Notes: generated from the sequence alone by a model not told the origin. A stretch of 12,541 bases of DNA from DATBMY01 sp036554605 (GCA_036554605.1 DATBMY010000376.1:1-12541); one strand, 5' to 3'; positions 1 to 9,200 are shown, counted from the stretch's first letter. Program-made: numbers and translations.

Positions 1-1
1 C

Positions 2-2605
2 GAGCTATTCTTCGCGACGCGGGCGAGGGAGCAGGACGATAATCTGCTCTTCGTGCGCGAGCGTATGCTGCGCAGCGAGATGGAGCTTGCGGGATTGTTG
101 AGCCTATACGAACAGGCGCACAGAGGTAAGAGGGTCGAAGACGACGAGACCAATCCGCTAATAAGCGTCTTGCGGCTTTCGGGCATCGTTCGGGCTGAAG
201 GCGGTCTGCTTCAAGTGAGGAATCGGATTTATAAGCGAGTATTTGATCGCGAGTGGATAGCGCAGAACATGCCCGATGCGGAGATGCGCCGTCAGCGAGC
301 CGCGTACAGAAAAGGTCTGATGCGGGCGACTGCTGTGGCCGGAGTCGTTCTCGCGCTTATCGGGGCGCTTTCGTTCGCGGCGGTCAGGGGACAGCAGCAG
401 GCGATCAGGCAGCAAAAGATTGCGGAACAGGAGCGCGAGAAAGCCAACGAGCAGCGCGGCCGGGCCGAGGAAGAAGCGCGGCGGGCCGATTTCAATGCTC
501 ATAATCTGGTAGGGGCGCTTGCCGAGGCCGATCAACAACGTCAGACGGCAATCGAGCAACAGCAACTCGCCCAGGAGCAGCAATTGCTGGCCGAGAAACA
601 GCGACGAGTGGCCGAATCGGAGCGCGACCGCGCCGAGGAGCAGGAAGAGGCTTATCGGCGATTGCTCTATTCCGCGCATATGAGTCTTGCGGCGCGCGAC
701 TGGCGCGATTCGAGCATCGAGCGCATGCGGGACTTGCTCTCACAGCACACGCCCAATTATGGGCGCGAGGATCTTCGCGGATTCGAATGGTATCTGCTCT
801 GGGCTCTGGCTCACCCGGACCGTAAGACGCTGCATTTCTCAGGCACATTTAACTCTATTGTTTTTTCGCCCGATTTCAGGATGTTTGCCACGGGAACCGA
901 TAGGGATGTAAAACTCTGGGATATGGCTTCGGGCAAGCAAATAAGCGTGCTCAAAGAAATGGAGCTGCATGGTGTATCCGAGTTCTCCCCTGATGGAAAG
1001 CTTATAGCAGCCGACAGCGCGGATCACTCCATAAGGCTATGGGATATTGATGCTGGGCGCGAGGTTCATCGCCTCAAAGGGCACACAAAACCACTTCACA
1101 CCATCATAATGTCGCGTGATGGCCGGATGCTCGCATCGGGCGGTCAGGATCATACCGCGAGGCTATGGGATGTCAGTACAGGCAACTTGCTGGCGACGCT
1201 GACAGGTCACACCAACACTGTTAACTCCGTAGCCTTTTCCCCGGATGGAAGGAAAGTAGCGACGGCGAGCAATGACGAGACGGTGAAGATCTGGGACCTG
1301 AATACCGGCAAGGAATTGATGACGCTCAAGCAGCACCCGGCCAAGGGCTTATCAAATCCCCCCTGGATCTGGCGGGCGGCATTCTCGCCCGACGGCAAGA
1401 GGATCCTGGCCTCGGGAAACTTTATAAAGGTGGCCGTGTGGGATGCCGAGACCGGGCAGACCCTCCCGGCGCTGGAGGGCCACAGGTCGGTTATCAACGC
1501 CATTGCGTTTTCGCCCGACGGCAAATTGATGGCTACCGGCAGCGCCGACCGCACTATAATGCTGTGGGACGTCGAGAAATGGCGATATGTAAACACGCTG
1601 ATAGGACACGGCAATATCGTCGGCGAACTGGCGTTTTCACAGGATAGTAAGACATTAGCGTCAGCCAGCACGGATAAAACGATCAAGCTGTGGGACGTAT
1701 CCGACACCCCCAATCCGCTCGTTCGCATGGGTGTGGCTTTTATAGCATACGCGCCGGATGGGCAAATGCTTGCCTCCGCGCAGGGTAAAGATCTGAAGCT
1801 GTGGGATACAACCAACTGGAACGTAGTCGCCACCTTAAAGGGCCACGAGGCTGATATTAGATCTATGGCCTATTCAACAGATGGCAGGATACTGGCTACG
1901 GGAAGTTTCGACAATACAGCCAGGCTCTGGGACGCGACGGAGGGTAAAGAGCTTTTCACGCTAAGGGGGCACACGGATAAGGTCTCGGGCGTCGCGCTAT
2001 CCCCGGATGGCCGGTTGCTGGCAACGTCAAGCCACGACAGAAGCGTCAGGCTATGGGACGCGAGCAGCGGTCGGGGGGTGGCTAGACTTGATGGTCACGA
2101 AGACCATGTTAGCGGGGTAGCGTTCTCGCCCGACGGCAGGCTGCTGGCTTCGGCAAGCAACGACACGACGATCAGGCTATGGGATGTGGCGGCGAGGCAA
2201 GAGATGACCATCCTCAGGGGGCATACTTCACAGGTTATCAAGGTAGCATTCTCTCCGAACGGCAAACTGCTGGCGACCGCCAGTGACGATAGCACGATCA
2301 AGCTCTGGGATGTCGCGACCCTTAAAGAAGCAGCTACCCTCAAAGGGCATGGGGGAGGCGTGCTCGCTCTAGCCTTCTCCCCAGACGGCAAGCGGTTGGC
2401 CAGCACCGGAGATGACGCCAGCGTGAGGTTATGGGATGTGGCTACGGGTCAGGAGCTTACGGCTTTGCGGCGGTCCGGGGTTCCTATCTGGTCGCTGGCA
2501 TTCTCTCCTGACGGCAAGTCCCTGATCACGGGAAGCGGTTTTAACGGGCAGCTAAATGTGTGGCGGGCCGCCTCGGAGGATGAAGTGCGCTCGCGCGGCA
2601 AGTGA
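2..2605 (+). CDS. STAND/AAA-like ATPase with 14 WD40 repeats (5' end missing)
   Basis: The reading frame is open to the left window edge, so this is the C-terminal part of a larger protein. The GTG at 53 is only an internal codon. The first ~75 residues (DNLLFVRERM near 38-67, later VRNRIY and DREWI) match the end of the AAA-like/STAND ATPase module usually found before WD40 repeats in cyanobacterial and acidobacterial proteins. Counting from base 53, a hydrophobic segment at residues ~92-112 should cross the membrane. A Q/E/R-rich coiled coil follows at ~113-205, then a linker with the DLRGFEWYLLW motif (~240-250). Fourteen WD40 repeats follow (~258 to 845), most with FSPDG and a closing LWD. 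Fourteen units fit two seven-bladed propellers. Such proteins are thought to sense a ligand or partner through the propellers and oligomerise via the ATPase. The N-terminal effector and Walker motifs lie outside the window, so its output is unknown. Confidence 0.9.
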   Translation, partial: ELFFATRAREQDDNLLFVRERMLRSEMELAGLLSLYEQAHRGKRVEDDETNPLISVLRLSGIVRAEGGLLQVRNRIYKRVFDREWIAQNMPDAEMRRQRAAYRKGLMRATAVAGVVLALIGALSFAAVRGQQQAIRQQKIAEQEREKANEQRGRAEEEARRADFNAHNLVGALAEADQQRQTAIEQQQLAQEQQLLAEKQRRVAESERDRAEEQEEAYRRLLYSAHMSLAARDWRDSSIERMRDLLSQHTPNYGREDLRGFEWYLLWALAHPDRKTLHFSGTFNSIVFSPDFRMFATGTDRDVKLWDMASGKQISVLKEMELHGVSEFSPDGKLIAADSADHSIRLWDIDAGREVHRLKGHTKPLHTIIMSRDGRMLASGGQDHTARLWDVSTGNLLATLTGHTNTVNSVAFSPDGRKVATASNDETVKIWDLNTGKELMTLKQHPAKGLSNPPWIWRAAFSPDGKRILASGNFIKVAVWDAETGQTLPALEGHRSVINAIAFSPDGKLMATGSADRTIMLWDVEKWRYVNTLIGHGNIVGELAFSQDSKTLASASTDKTIKLWDVSDTPNPLVRMGVAFIAYAPDGQMLASAQGKDLKLWDTTNWNVVATLKGHEADIRSMAYSTDGRILATGSFDNTARLWDATEGKELFTLRGHTDKVSGVALSPDGRLLATSSHDRSVRLWDASSGRGVARLDGHEDHVSGVAFSPDGRLLASASNDTTIRLWDVAARQEMTILRGHTSQVIKVAFSPNGKLLATASDDSTIKLWDVATLKEAATLKGHGGGVLALAFSPDGKRLASTGDDASVRLWDVATGQELTALRRSGVPIWSLAFSPDGKSLITGSGFNGQLNVWRAASEDEVRSRGK

Positions 2606-2694
2606 AATTATTTTTTGGGCATTAGCAGATTCTCATGATTTTCCCGCTTATAAAAATGGAGGCAACAGAAATACAGAAGTGAAGGAGATGAACC

Positions 2695-2907
2695 ATGAGA
2701 ATCAAGACTGGCGTAAAGGCTGCGGGTAAGAACCTGAACCACAATCAGAGGGCAGCTCGCGCCCCGAGAAGTCTAAAGATCAGGACCAATATAAGAGCGG
2801 GCAGACTCTCCGCTAACCACAACCAGGCTGTCAAGGGGCTGCGCGTCAAGAGCAACGTGAAGGCGGGTGGCATCTGGGAAAACCACAACCAGAGGATTCT
2901 TCGCGGT
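2695..2907 (+). repeat. Three tandem peptide-coding units with NHNQ
   Basis: The gene consists of three in-frame units; the NHNQ codons lie at 2737-2748, 2815-2826 and 2881-2892. The DNA copies differ more than the peptide: the third codon of NHNQ is aat in unit 1 and aac in units 2 and 3. The repeat is therefore kept at protein level and is not a recent DNA duplication. Confidence 0.75.
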
Positions 2908-2910
2908 TGA
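2695..2910 (+). CDS. Basic NHNQ-repeat peptide, 71 aa (unknown family, RiPP-precursor-like)
   Basis: I cannot name this family. The 71-residue product is three imperfect units of 22-26 residues. Each follows [L/M]-[K/R]-[I/V]-[K/R]-[S/T]-x-x-[K/R]-A-(A)-G-x-x-x-x-N-H-N-Q, with NHNQ at residues 15-18, 41-44 and 63-66. It has 17 Lys/Arg and one acidic residue (E62), no Cys and a single Trp (W61), and no signal peptide or membrane segment. Start choice is clear: AAGGAG at 2682-2687 lies seven bases before the ATG. A second gene of the same pattern begins at 12409. The WD40 gene ends 89 bases upstream on the same strand; TATAAA at 2649-2654 is a possible -10 but has no matching -35, so read-through is equally possible. 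The tandem short units recall multi-core precursor peptides modified after translation. A basic nucleic-acid-binding or beta-repeat protein is the alternative. Confidence 0.8.
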   Translation: MRIKTGVKAAGKNLNHNQRAARAPRSLKIRTNIRAGRLSANHNQAVKGLRVKSNVKAGGIWENHNQRILRG

Positions 2911-2937
2911 GAATAGCTTTGGGCCGAATGAACTTCT

Positions 2938-3180
2938 TCAGTCCGCGTTCCTGAATCTGACGGGCCTGTCCCTTGTATCGAGCAGGTGGAGGAAGCATAT
3001 CGTCTCGCCGAAGATTTCGATATAGACCGGAGAGGCATCATCGGGTGGCTCGTCGCCGGGGCTGTCACGATAAGCGAACCCGACAAACCCGCAGCCCGTG
3101 CATTGCCATAGCGACTTGCCTCTTGAATGCAGGCCCGTATCGCCGACCTCGCCGCCGCACTCCGCGTGATAGTACAACAT
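2938..3180 (-). CDS. Small zinc-ribbon-like hypothetical protein, 80 aa
   Basis: The protein opens with a likely metal site: H5-x2-C8, then C27-x2-C30 (WQCTGCG), the spacing of a zinc ribbon. A further Cys is at position 62. The rest is acidic and loop-rich (DEPPDD at 43-48), then a hydrophobic strand-like stretch (VYIEIFGETICFLHLL). There is no signal peptide, so it is probably cytoplasmic. The frame extends to an ATG at 3237, but I chose the ATG at 3180: AAGGTGG lies about six bases upstream, and an extended -10 promoter (3207-3215) falls between the two ATGs. The gene converges on the NHNQ peptide gene with 27 bases between the stops. I do not recognise a named family; only the metal-binding pattern is suggestive. 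Confidence 0.6.
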   Translation of the reverse strand: MLYYHAECGGEVGDTGLHSRGKSLWQCTGCGFVGFAYRDSPGDEPPDDASPVYIEIFGETICFLHLLDTRDRPVRFRNAD

Positions 3181-3206
3181 CACGATTCCACCTTTCGGAC
3201 TCAAAC

Positions 3207-3215
3207 AATATACCA
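3207..3215 (-). promoter_or_regulatory. Extended -10 promoter for the zinc-ribbon gene
   Basis: Read on the minus strand, TGG-TATATT forms an extended -10 element. No good -35 is present; GATTTG sits 17 bases upstream. The predicted start of transcription, near 3200, leaves about 20 bases of leader before the ATG at 3180. Confidence 0.4.
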
Positions 3216-3293
3216 CGGTCTGGCTATCGCAAATCATCCGCGGCAGGGGCAGTGGGGTAATTGAGAGTTGACGATAGAAGCAGGCCGCGTGGT

Positions 3294-3433
3294 TGATTGT
3301 AGGGGCAGTGGCTGCCCGGATCGCCCAAAGGGCGATGATGCTCTAATAAAAGCCGATTACTGTTAAACACAACTCATCCGGCGCTTTCGCGCCACCGGGC
3401 AGCCACAAGGGGCCCCTACCTCTTTGTCAATCA
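3294..3433. repeat. MITE-like imperfect inverted repeat, ~140 bp
   Basis: The two ends are inverted: TGATTG (3294-3299) pairs with CAATCA (3428-3433). The longer arm, TAGGGGC..GTGGCTGCCCGG, from 3300-3319 pairs with 3395-3418, with a few extra bases in the right arm. Each arm is followed inwards by its own hairpin: ATCGCCC-AAA-GGGCGAT at 3320-3336 and GGCGC-TTTC-GCGCC at 3380-3393. No coding frame fits inside. The shape is that of a non-autonomous palindromic element (MITE or REP type). If transcribed it would fold into a long branched hairpin. An 11-base copy of the arm (AGGGGCAGTGG) also occurs just outside, at 3245-3255. Confidence 0.7.
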
Positions 3434-3469
3434 CATCACTCCTACACCACTACATGGCGGGGCGGTCGG

Positions 3470-3498
3470 TTGCAAAAGCCGCCGAGAGAGAATAGACT
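3470..3498 (+). promoter_or_regulatory. Possible sigma70-type promoter for the DUF1059 gene
   Basis: TTGCAA (3470-3475) and TAGACT (3493-3498) are separated by 17 bases and lie 30 bases before the DUF1059 start codon. Both boxes are imperfect, so this is a plausible but unproven promoter. Confidence 0.3.
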
Positions 3499-3528
3499 CG
3501 CCTCAAATCCAAGAGCAGGAGGTCCGAA

Positions 3529-3705
3529 ATGGCAAAGGTAATCAATTGCAGGGACGTTGGTGTTGATTGCGACTTTTCCGCGCGCGGCGAGACCGAAGAG
3601 GACGTGATAAGGCAGTGCGCCGAGCATGCGAAGTCGGATCACGGCATGAACGAGATACCGCCGGAGATGGCCGAGAAGGTTCGCGCCGCCATGCATGACG
3701 AGTAG
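3529..3705 (+). CDS. DUF1059 domain small protein, 58 aa
   Basis: This short gene encodes a 58-residue protein that matches the DUF1059 family across its whole length. The signature is an N-terminal INCRDVGVDCDF strand region (C7, C14), a helix opening with ETEEDV, and the C30-x2-H33 then DHGM (H38) stretch. The helix ends with EIPPEMAEKVRAAM. The conserved Cys and His residues suggest metal binding, but the family's function is not established as far as I know. Start choice is firm: AGGAGG at 3517-3522 lies six bases before the ATG. It has no signal peptide and is probably cytoplasmic. It is transcribed alone, between the inverted-repeat element and the convergent histidine kinase gene, whose stop lies 72 bases beyond its own. 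Confidence 0.9.
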   Translation: MAKVINCRDVGVDCDFSARGETEEDVIRQCAEHAKSDHGMNEIPPEMAEKVRAAMHDE

Positions 3706-3777
3706 CGGCAAGCGTGAGGGACGTGACAGCCACATCCTTAATCTATCAGGCTTCGCGAAGAGGTTGATTCCGACCGC

Positions 3778-6198
3778 TCATTCCTTCGCCCCATCGGCAA
3801 AGGGTCTTCTCGTCAAACTCGATATTGTTGCCACGAGTTCCGCCGGCTCGACGGGCTTGGCCACATGAGACTGGTATCCCGCCGCTAACGCCCGCACGCG
3901 GTCCTCTGCCCGCGCGTGCGCGGTCAGGGCGATTGCGGGCATCCAGCCGCCCTGCTCGGATTCGATCTTTCTTATCTTCCTGATCAGCGAATAGCCGTCT
4001 TCGCCGGGCATCTCTATATCGCTTATCAAGACATCGGGCTTTATCGTGTTATAGCAAGCTATCGCCTGCGTTGCCGAATCGGCTGTTACCAGCTCGGCGC
4101 CGCTCTGTTTAAGAATCGAAGCCAGCAGCTCCCGCGCATCCGGGTCGTCATCGACCACCAGCAGGCGGACGCCGCTGAGCGCCGATGAAGGCTCAAATAC
4201 CATTTGACTCTCGATGGCGGGCATCTCGAGCCTGCCGCTATGCGTGCGATAGCGGCCCGACTCTTGAGCGATCATGATGGGCAGCTTGACTTTGAAAGTA
4301 GCGCCCTTCCCTTCGCCCTCGCTGTAGGCCGACACGGCGCCTCCATGCATCTCGACAAGGTGGCGCACGATGGCAAGGCCCAGCCCCAGCCCGCTGTGTT
4401 CTCTGGTCATCGTGCTGTCCTGCTGGCGAAACCTGTCGAAAACAAACGGCAGGAACTCCGGGCTTATGCCCTGCCCCGTGTCGCTCACGGTGATTTCGAC
4501 CTGGGAATTTACGCGCTCAAGCGATACCTGCACGCGCCCGTTCCTGGGAGTGAACTTCGCCGCGTTCGACAGCAGGTTCCATACGATCTGTTGCAGGCGC
4601 CCGTCGTCGCCAAGCACCGATCCCGCGCGCGGGTCCAGAACGACCTGAAGGCGAATCCCCTTGGCATCGAGCGCGGGCTGCACGGCATCGATCGCCGATT
4701 CGATCACGGCTCCCAGCTCGACCGCCGCGACATCGAGCCGCAGCTTGCCCGTTATGATGCTCGACACGTCGAGCAGATCTTCGATTATCTGCGCCTGGAA
4801 CCTGGCGTTGCGCTCAATGATCTCAAGCGCGCGCGCCGCGGTCGGCTCGTCGAGACTTCCGCCGCGCAGCATTCGCGCCCATCCGAGCATCGCGTTAAGA
4901 GGCGTGCGCAATTCGTGCGAGACCGTGGCCAGGAATTCATCCTTCAACTGATTGGCGCGCTGTAGCTGGTCTTCGATTCGTTTAAGCTCGGTTATATCCT
5001 GAAAGGCGAGGACGACCGTGGCCGGATGCCCGTGCATGGCCGGGATGGTGTCGCTCGATACGATAATCGAGCGCTTGCCTTTCGGCGTGTGCCAGTCCAG
5101 TTGAGACCCGTCGAGCCGCTCGCCCCGCGCCGCTTGCACTCCGGGCATCCGGTCGTCGGGTATGCGCTTGCCTTCAGAATCCGTGCAGTAGTAGGCGGTG
5201 TGGTACTCGCCGGCCGGCTTGCCTTTCGGAAACTCGCCTCCTGCTATCTCATTCGCGGCGCGGTTGGCGAAGGTGACTTTCGCCGTGCCCGGCTCGATAA
5301 AAACCGCCGCCACCGGCATAAGGTCGAATACCCCTTCCAGCCATCTCTGCTGGTTTTCGAGATGCTCTTCTCCGCGCTTGCGCTCAATCGCCATGCTCAG
5401 CACATTTGCTATGGCCTGGGCAAAGTTTATATCGTCGCTCGTGAGCTTCGCTTTGCGGGTCGAGTAGATTCCGAGCACGCCGAAGGGGCTCCCCTGCCCG
5501 TGAATGATGACATTGAGGGCCGAGATTATCTTATGCTCGGTTAATACGGGATGAACTCGGAATCGTTTCTCCGAGCGAATGTCGCTCGTAATCAGCGGCT
5601 CGCCCGAGTTGATGATGTAACCCGGCATCGAGTCAGCGCCGCCCGCGAGCTTCAACTCGCCTATCACGCCCTGCTTCCATCCCGCCCCCGCGCGAACGAC
5701 AAGAGCGTTCTCTTCCGTAATAAGCTCGAAGATTGCGCAATGCGTCACGTCGAGGGTCTCAACGATAAGGGGAGCGATCTCGGAAATCAGCGTCGAAAGC
5801 TCGGTCCCCGCGAGCGCGCGCTGGCCCAGTTGCGCGATCGCTTCCTGCTGGCGCGCCCGCGCCTTGCGAGCTTCGCTTGCGGCACGCAACCGCGCGGCCA
5901 GAATAGCTATCGCCATGAGGACGAGAAACCGGGGCAGGTCGGCTCCGTCGATTCGAATCCTTAGAACTATGGGTTCTGGGCCGATGAACATATCGGCAAG
6001 CCCCGTCCATAAGAGGGCCGATATGATCCCCGGCACCATGCCGCCGTACCAGGCGCACGCTCCAACGGCGAGGAGAATGAGGGGGGTAGGATTTAGCGAA
6101 ATGACGCTTCGCACCAGAATCGCCATCAACACGGAGAGCGCCATAATGATAAGGGCGATTGCGTAGCGAAATAATGGTGATCGCGTGAGTCTTTTCAT
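3778..6198 (-). CDS. Membrane hybrid sensor histidine kinase (DUF4118-GAF-PAS-HisKA-HATPase-REC)
   Basis: This 806-residue sensor kinase has hydrophobic helices at ~11-29, 39-71 and 88-104, resembling the DUF4118 four-helix sensor of KdpD-like kinases. A GAF domain follows (~125-272), a PAS domain (~283-405) and the dimerisation domain with the phospho-acceptor His in SHELRTP (H428). The ATPase domain shows the N box (N541, N545), G1 (DTGQG, 573-577), F box (FDRF, 587-590) and G2 (GLGLGL, 603-608). The C-terminal receiver has acidic D683-D685, phospho-acceptor D727 in SDIEMPG, T759 and K781. All key catalytic residues are present. The phosphate probably passes from H428 to D727 and on to an unseen partner; no DNA-binding output or separate response regulator is here. 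It starts 47 bases after the TonB receptor gene, with only a weak ribosome site (GAAAAG), so co-transcription is likely. The signal sensed is unknown. Confidence 0.95.
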   Translation of the reverse strand: MKRLTRSPLFRYAIALIIMALSVLMAILVRSVISLNPTPLILLAVGACAWYGGMVPGIISALLWTGLADMFIGPEPIVLRIRIDGADLPRFLVLMAIAILAARLRAASEARKARARQQEAIAQLGQRALAGTELSTLISEIAPLIVETLDVTHCAIFELITEENALVVRAGAGWKQGVIGELKLAGGADSMPGYIINSGEPLITSDIRSEKRFRVHPVLTEHKIISALNVIIHGQGSPFGVLGIYSTRKAKLTSDDINFAQAIANVLSMAIERKRGEEHLENQQRWLEGVFDLMPVAAVFIEPGTAKVTFANRAANEIAGGEFPKGKPAGEYHTAYYCTDSEGKRIPDDRMPGVQAARGERLDGSQLDWHTPKGKRSIIVSSDTIPAMHGHPATVVLAFQDITELKRIEDQLQRANQLKDEFLATVSHELRTPLNAMLGWARMLRGGSLDEPTAARALEIIERNARFQAQIIEDLLDVSSIITGKLRLDVAAVELGAVIESAIDAVQPALDAKGIRLQVVLDPRAGSVLGDDGRLQQIVWNLLSNAAKFTPRNGRVQVSLERVNSQVEITVSDTGQGISPEFLPFVFDRFRQQDSTMTREHSGLGLGLAIVRHLVEMHGGAVSAYSEGEGKGATFKVKLPIMIAQESGRYRTHSGRLEMPAIESQMVFEPSSALSGVRLLVVDDDPDARELLASILKQSGAELVTADSATQAIACYNTIKPDVLISDIEMPGEDGYSLIRKIRKIESEQGGWMPAIALTAHARAEDRVRALAAGYQSHVAKPVEPAELVATISSLTRRPFADGAKE

Positions 6199-6245
6199 TC
6201 CGAATATCTTTTCGCCGGTTCGCGCGCTTGCGACGGGCTCATAGC

Positions 6246-9200
6246 TCAGAAGATGTACTTCAACGCGAACTGCACCTGCCTTCCCGGCCCCGCGGAGTTT
6301 ATAACGCCGGCCGTCGGCTGGTCTATTCGAGGATCGGGCTGGCCAAAGTTTGCGCGGTTCGGCACGTTGAAAAACTCCGCGCGAAACTGTAGCCTGTGCG
6401 CCTCCCAGGGTAAAGCGAATTCTTTAAAAACAGAGGCGTCAAAGATGATCGCTCCCGGCCCGATCAGTATGTTGCGCCCCGAATTGCCGAAGCGGAATTC
6501 GGTCGGGGGAACCGGCACGAACGCCGCGGGGTCGAACCACTGCTCGATGGTCGGATCGCTCAACTCGCCCGGCGCCAGGCGGTCGGGCCGCACGGCAAAT
6601 CCCGCCTGCTGATTTGCCGTCGAGACTACCGGGGTGAAAGGCCGCCCGTCGTAAAGGTGAATGATCGCGTTTACCTGCCAGCCTCCCAGCAATGCATCAA
6701 GCCCGCGGCTAGAATCGTTGCCGAAGGCTCGGCCGCGACCGAATGGAAGCTCATAAAGGAAATCGCTGCTCCACGTCCTGCGGCGGTCGAACTCGGCAAG
6801 ACCGCGCTCGGCACGAAGGTCTCGCGGGTCCTGCGGCTGGCGAGCCGCGCTTCCGAACGAGGCGTTATCTATCGCCTTCGACCAGGCGAAACTCGAGCGA
6901 AAAGCAAGCCCGCGGCTGAATCTTTTCCGCACCGACAGGTGCAGCGCGTTGTAGCTCGAGCTTGCGCCGAGGCTTTGCAGCGCGATTCTTCCGAACCCAG
7001 GAAAGGGGAGCATGCTGCCCTGCGGCGTGCGTATGGCTTGATTGATATTCAGGGTGACGGACTGGTGAGTTCCCTTAGTGCCGACGTAGCTGGCTTCAAC
7101 TCCGAGATTGTTGGCGATCTCGCGCCCGATAGTCAGGTTCCAGTTCTGCGTGTAAGGAGTAGGATTTTCAAAGTCCCAGCCGTTAGGGCTGTTCGCGCCG
7201 GGCGATAGTCCCGGCCTGCTTGCCGGAAAAGGATTCGCGAGGCTGGGATTTCCTACGGCTATCGCGGGGTAGATCTCCAATCTTGTAAAGGGGAAAGCCG
7301 TTGCTCCGAGAAGCTGGTACATAGTGAATTGCAGGTCGAAGCCGTAATAGATACCGTAGCCGCCTCTCACGACGGTTTTTGCGTCACCGAAAGGGCGATA
7401 GGCGAACCCTATGCGCGGCGCGAAGTTATTGCGGTCGGTTTTGACAAGGGCGCGCCCGAACCCCTCCTCGCCCGCTAAAACCTGCCTGCCAAGTTCCGGA
7501 ATAAAGTTGGCCCAGCGATCATACTTTTCAACCGGCGGCCTGTTCAGATCGTATCTCACTCCCAGATTGAGCGTCAGGCCTGGCAGCAATTTCCAGCCGT
7601 CCTGAATAAAAACCCCGAAATAGTTACTGAACAGATAGCTCTTGTTCGTGCCCACCTGTCGCGCGGTCTGAACGGGAAGGCCAAGCAGAAAATCGGCGAA
7701 CGGGTTGCCGCTGAACGGGCCGAGAAAAGCTATCTGCCCGCCCGTGAATGCCGCGAACTGGTTGAAATGCTGCGAGCGCTGAAAGTCGCCCCCGAATCTG
7801 AGGTCATGAGAGCCGGCGGTTATGCCCGCCGTGTCCGAGATGACATATTCATTATCGGTCCACTCATCGGGTAAGAAGGTCGCGTCTCCGATTTCAGGCA
7901 GTCCCGAGATGACTATGCTGGCAAGACCCGCTCCGCTTGCGACGCCCGTGATGCCTACCTCGCTTGAAGTATCTTTTCCCGCGTTGACCGCGCGCTCTAG
8001 AAAAGCGGTGCGAATAAAGCCGATTCGCGCTTCGTTCATTATCTTCGACGTGAAAATGCGCGTGTAGCTCAAGGACCATTGCTGGCTTCTGATATCCCTC
8101 GTCGCGCCGAAACCCGGGATGGCCGTCGAGCGAAACGGCGAGCGCGACGACGAATCATCTAATAAAAAGCGCGCGGCTATTTGATCAGCGCCGCCGAAAT
8201 AATGGTCCAGCTTGACGGTGAAGTTATTGCTTCGCTGGCGGGCGGTCTCTTCGGCGAAGAAGTTGAATGCGCCCGCGCGATTCGGCTCGGGGATGAAAGG
8301 CAATATTCTTGCCGCGATGGGGCTGATCAAATCCGCCGGAATGGCATTGCCGGGGAACGGGCGTCTTGTGAACGGGTTTCTGATCGGAGCGGAAAAGAGT
8401 CCGCGCCGTTCTTCGAGCGTCGGCACTCTTGCGAGCCTTGTCTGTCCTTCCCGATTGCTGATTCCTTCATAGCTGAAAAAGAAGAACGTCTTGCTCGCTA
8501 TGACAGGCCCGCCCAGGGCGGCGCCGAATTGATTTCTTATGAGTTTCGGAACTTCCCTATCGAAGAATGCGCGAGCGTCCAGCGCGTCGTTGCGATGAAA
8601 CTCGTAGAGCTTGCCGTGAAGCTCGTTTGTCCCGCTCATTAACGCGACGGAGATAACGGCTCCACCAAGCCGCCCGTATTCGGCGGAAAAACTGTTGGTT
8701 ATAATGCGGAATTCCCTGATGGCGTCAATGGGCGGCGTGACGGCAGGCTGGTTGCCGCGCCGGTCGACGTTTGAAACGCCGTCTATCAGATAGCTGACAT
8801 GGTCGGACCTCGCGCCGTTGATGTTATGCGGATTGGCCCCGGCCGCGGCCGGGACTACTCCGGGCGAAAGCAGCGCGAGCGACAGGTAGTTGCGCCCGTT
8901 TAGGGGAATATCAAGGATCTCTTCGTTTCCGATCAGGCTGCCGAGCGCGGCGATTTCAGTAGCGATGACGGATGCCTCGCCCGTGATCAGCACCTCGTCG
9001 CTTATCTCGCCGACCTCAAGCTGTGCGTCGATCCTGAGAGTTCTGTCGACTTCAAGAGTCACGGCTTCGCGCGTGAAAGTCTTAAAGCCCGCCGCCTCGA
9101 CCATTACACGGTATCTGCCCGGCACAAGCTGCGCTATGACATAACCACTATCTTGATTTGAGAGCGTCGTAACGGAGATGCCCGTCTCCAGGTTGGTCGC

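Noticed and set aside
840..2560. Regularly spaced similar segments that could look like a tandem or CRISPR-type repeat.
   Set aside because: The period matches WD40 blades in one open frame; segments diverge and no spacer/repeat partition exists.
4204..4965. Long plus-strand open frame of 253 codons.
   Set aside because: It lies wholly antisense to the histidine kinase catalytic domains, has no ribosome site or recognisable motif, and is explained by GC-rich antisense codon bias.
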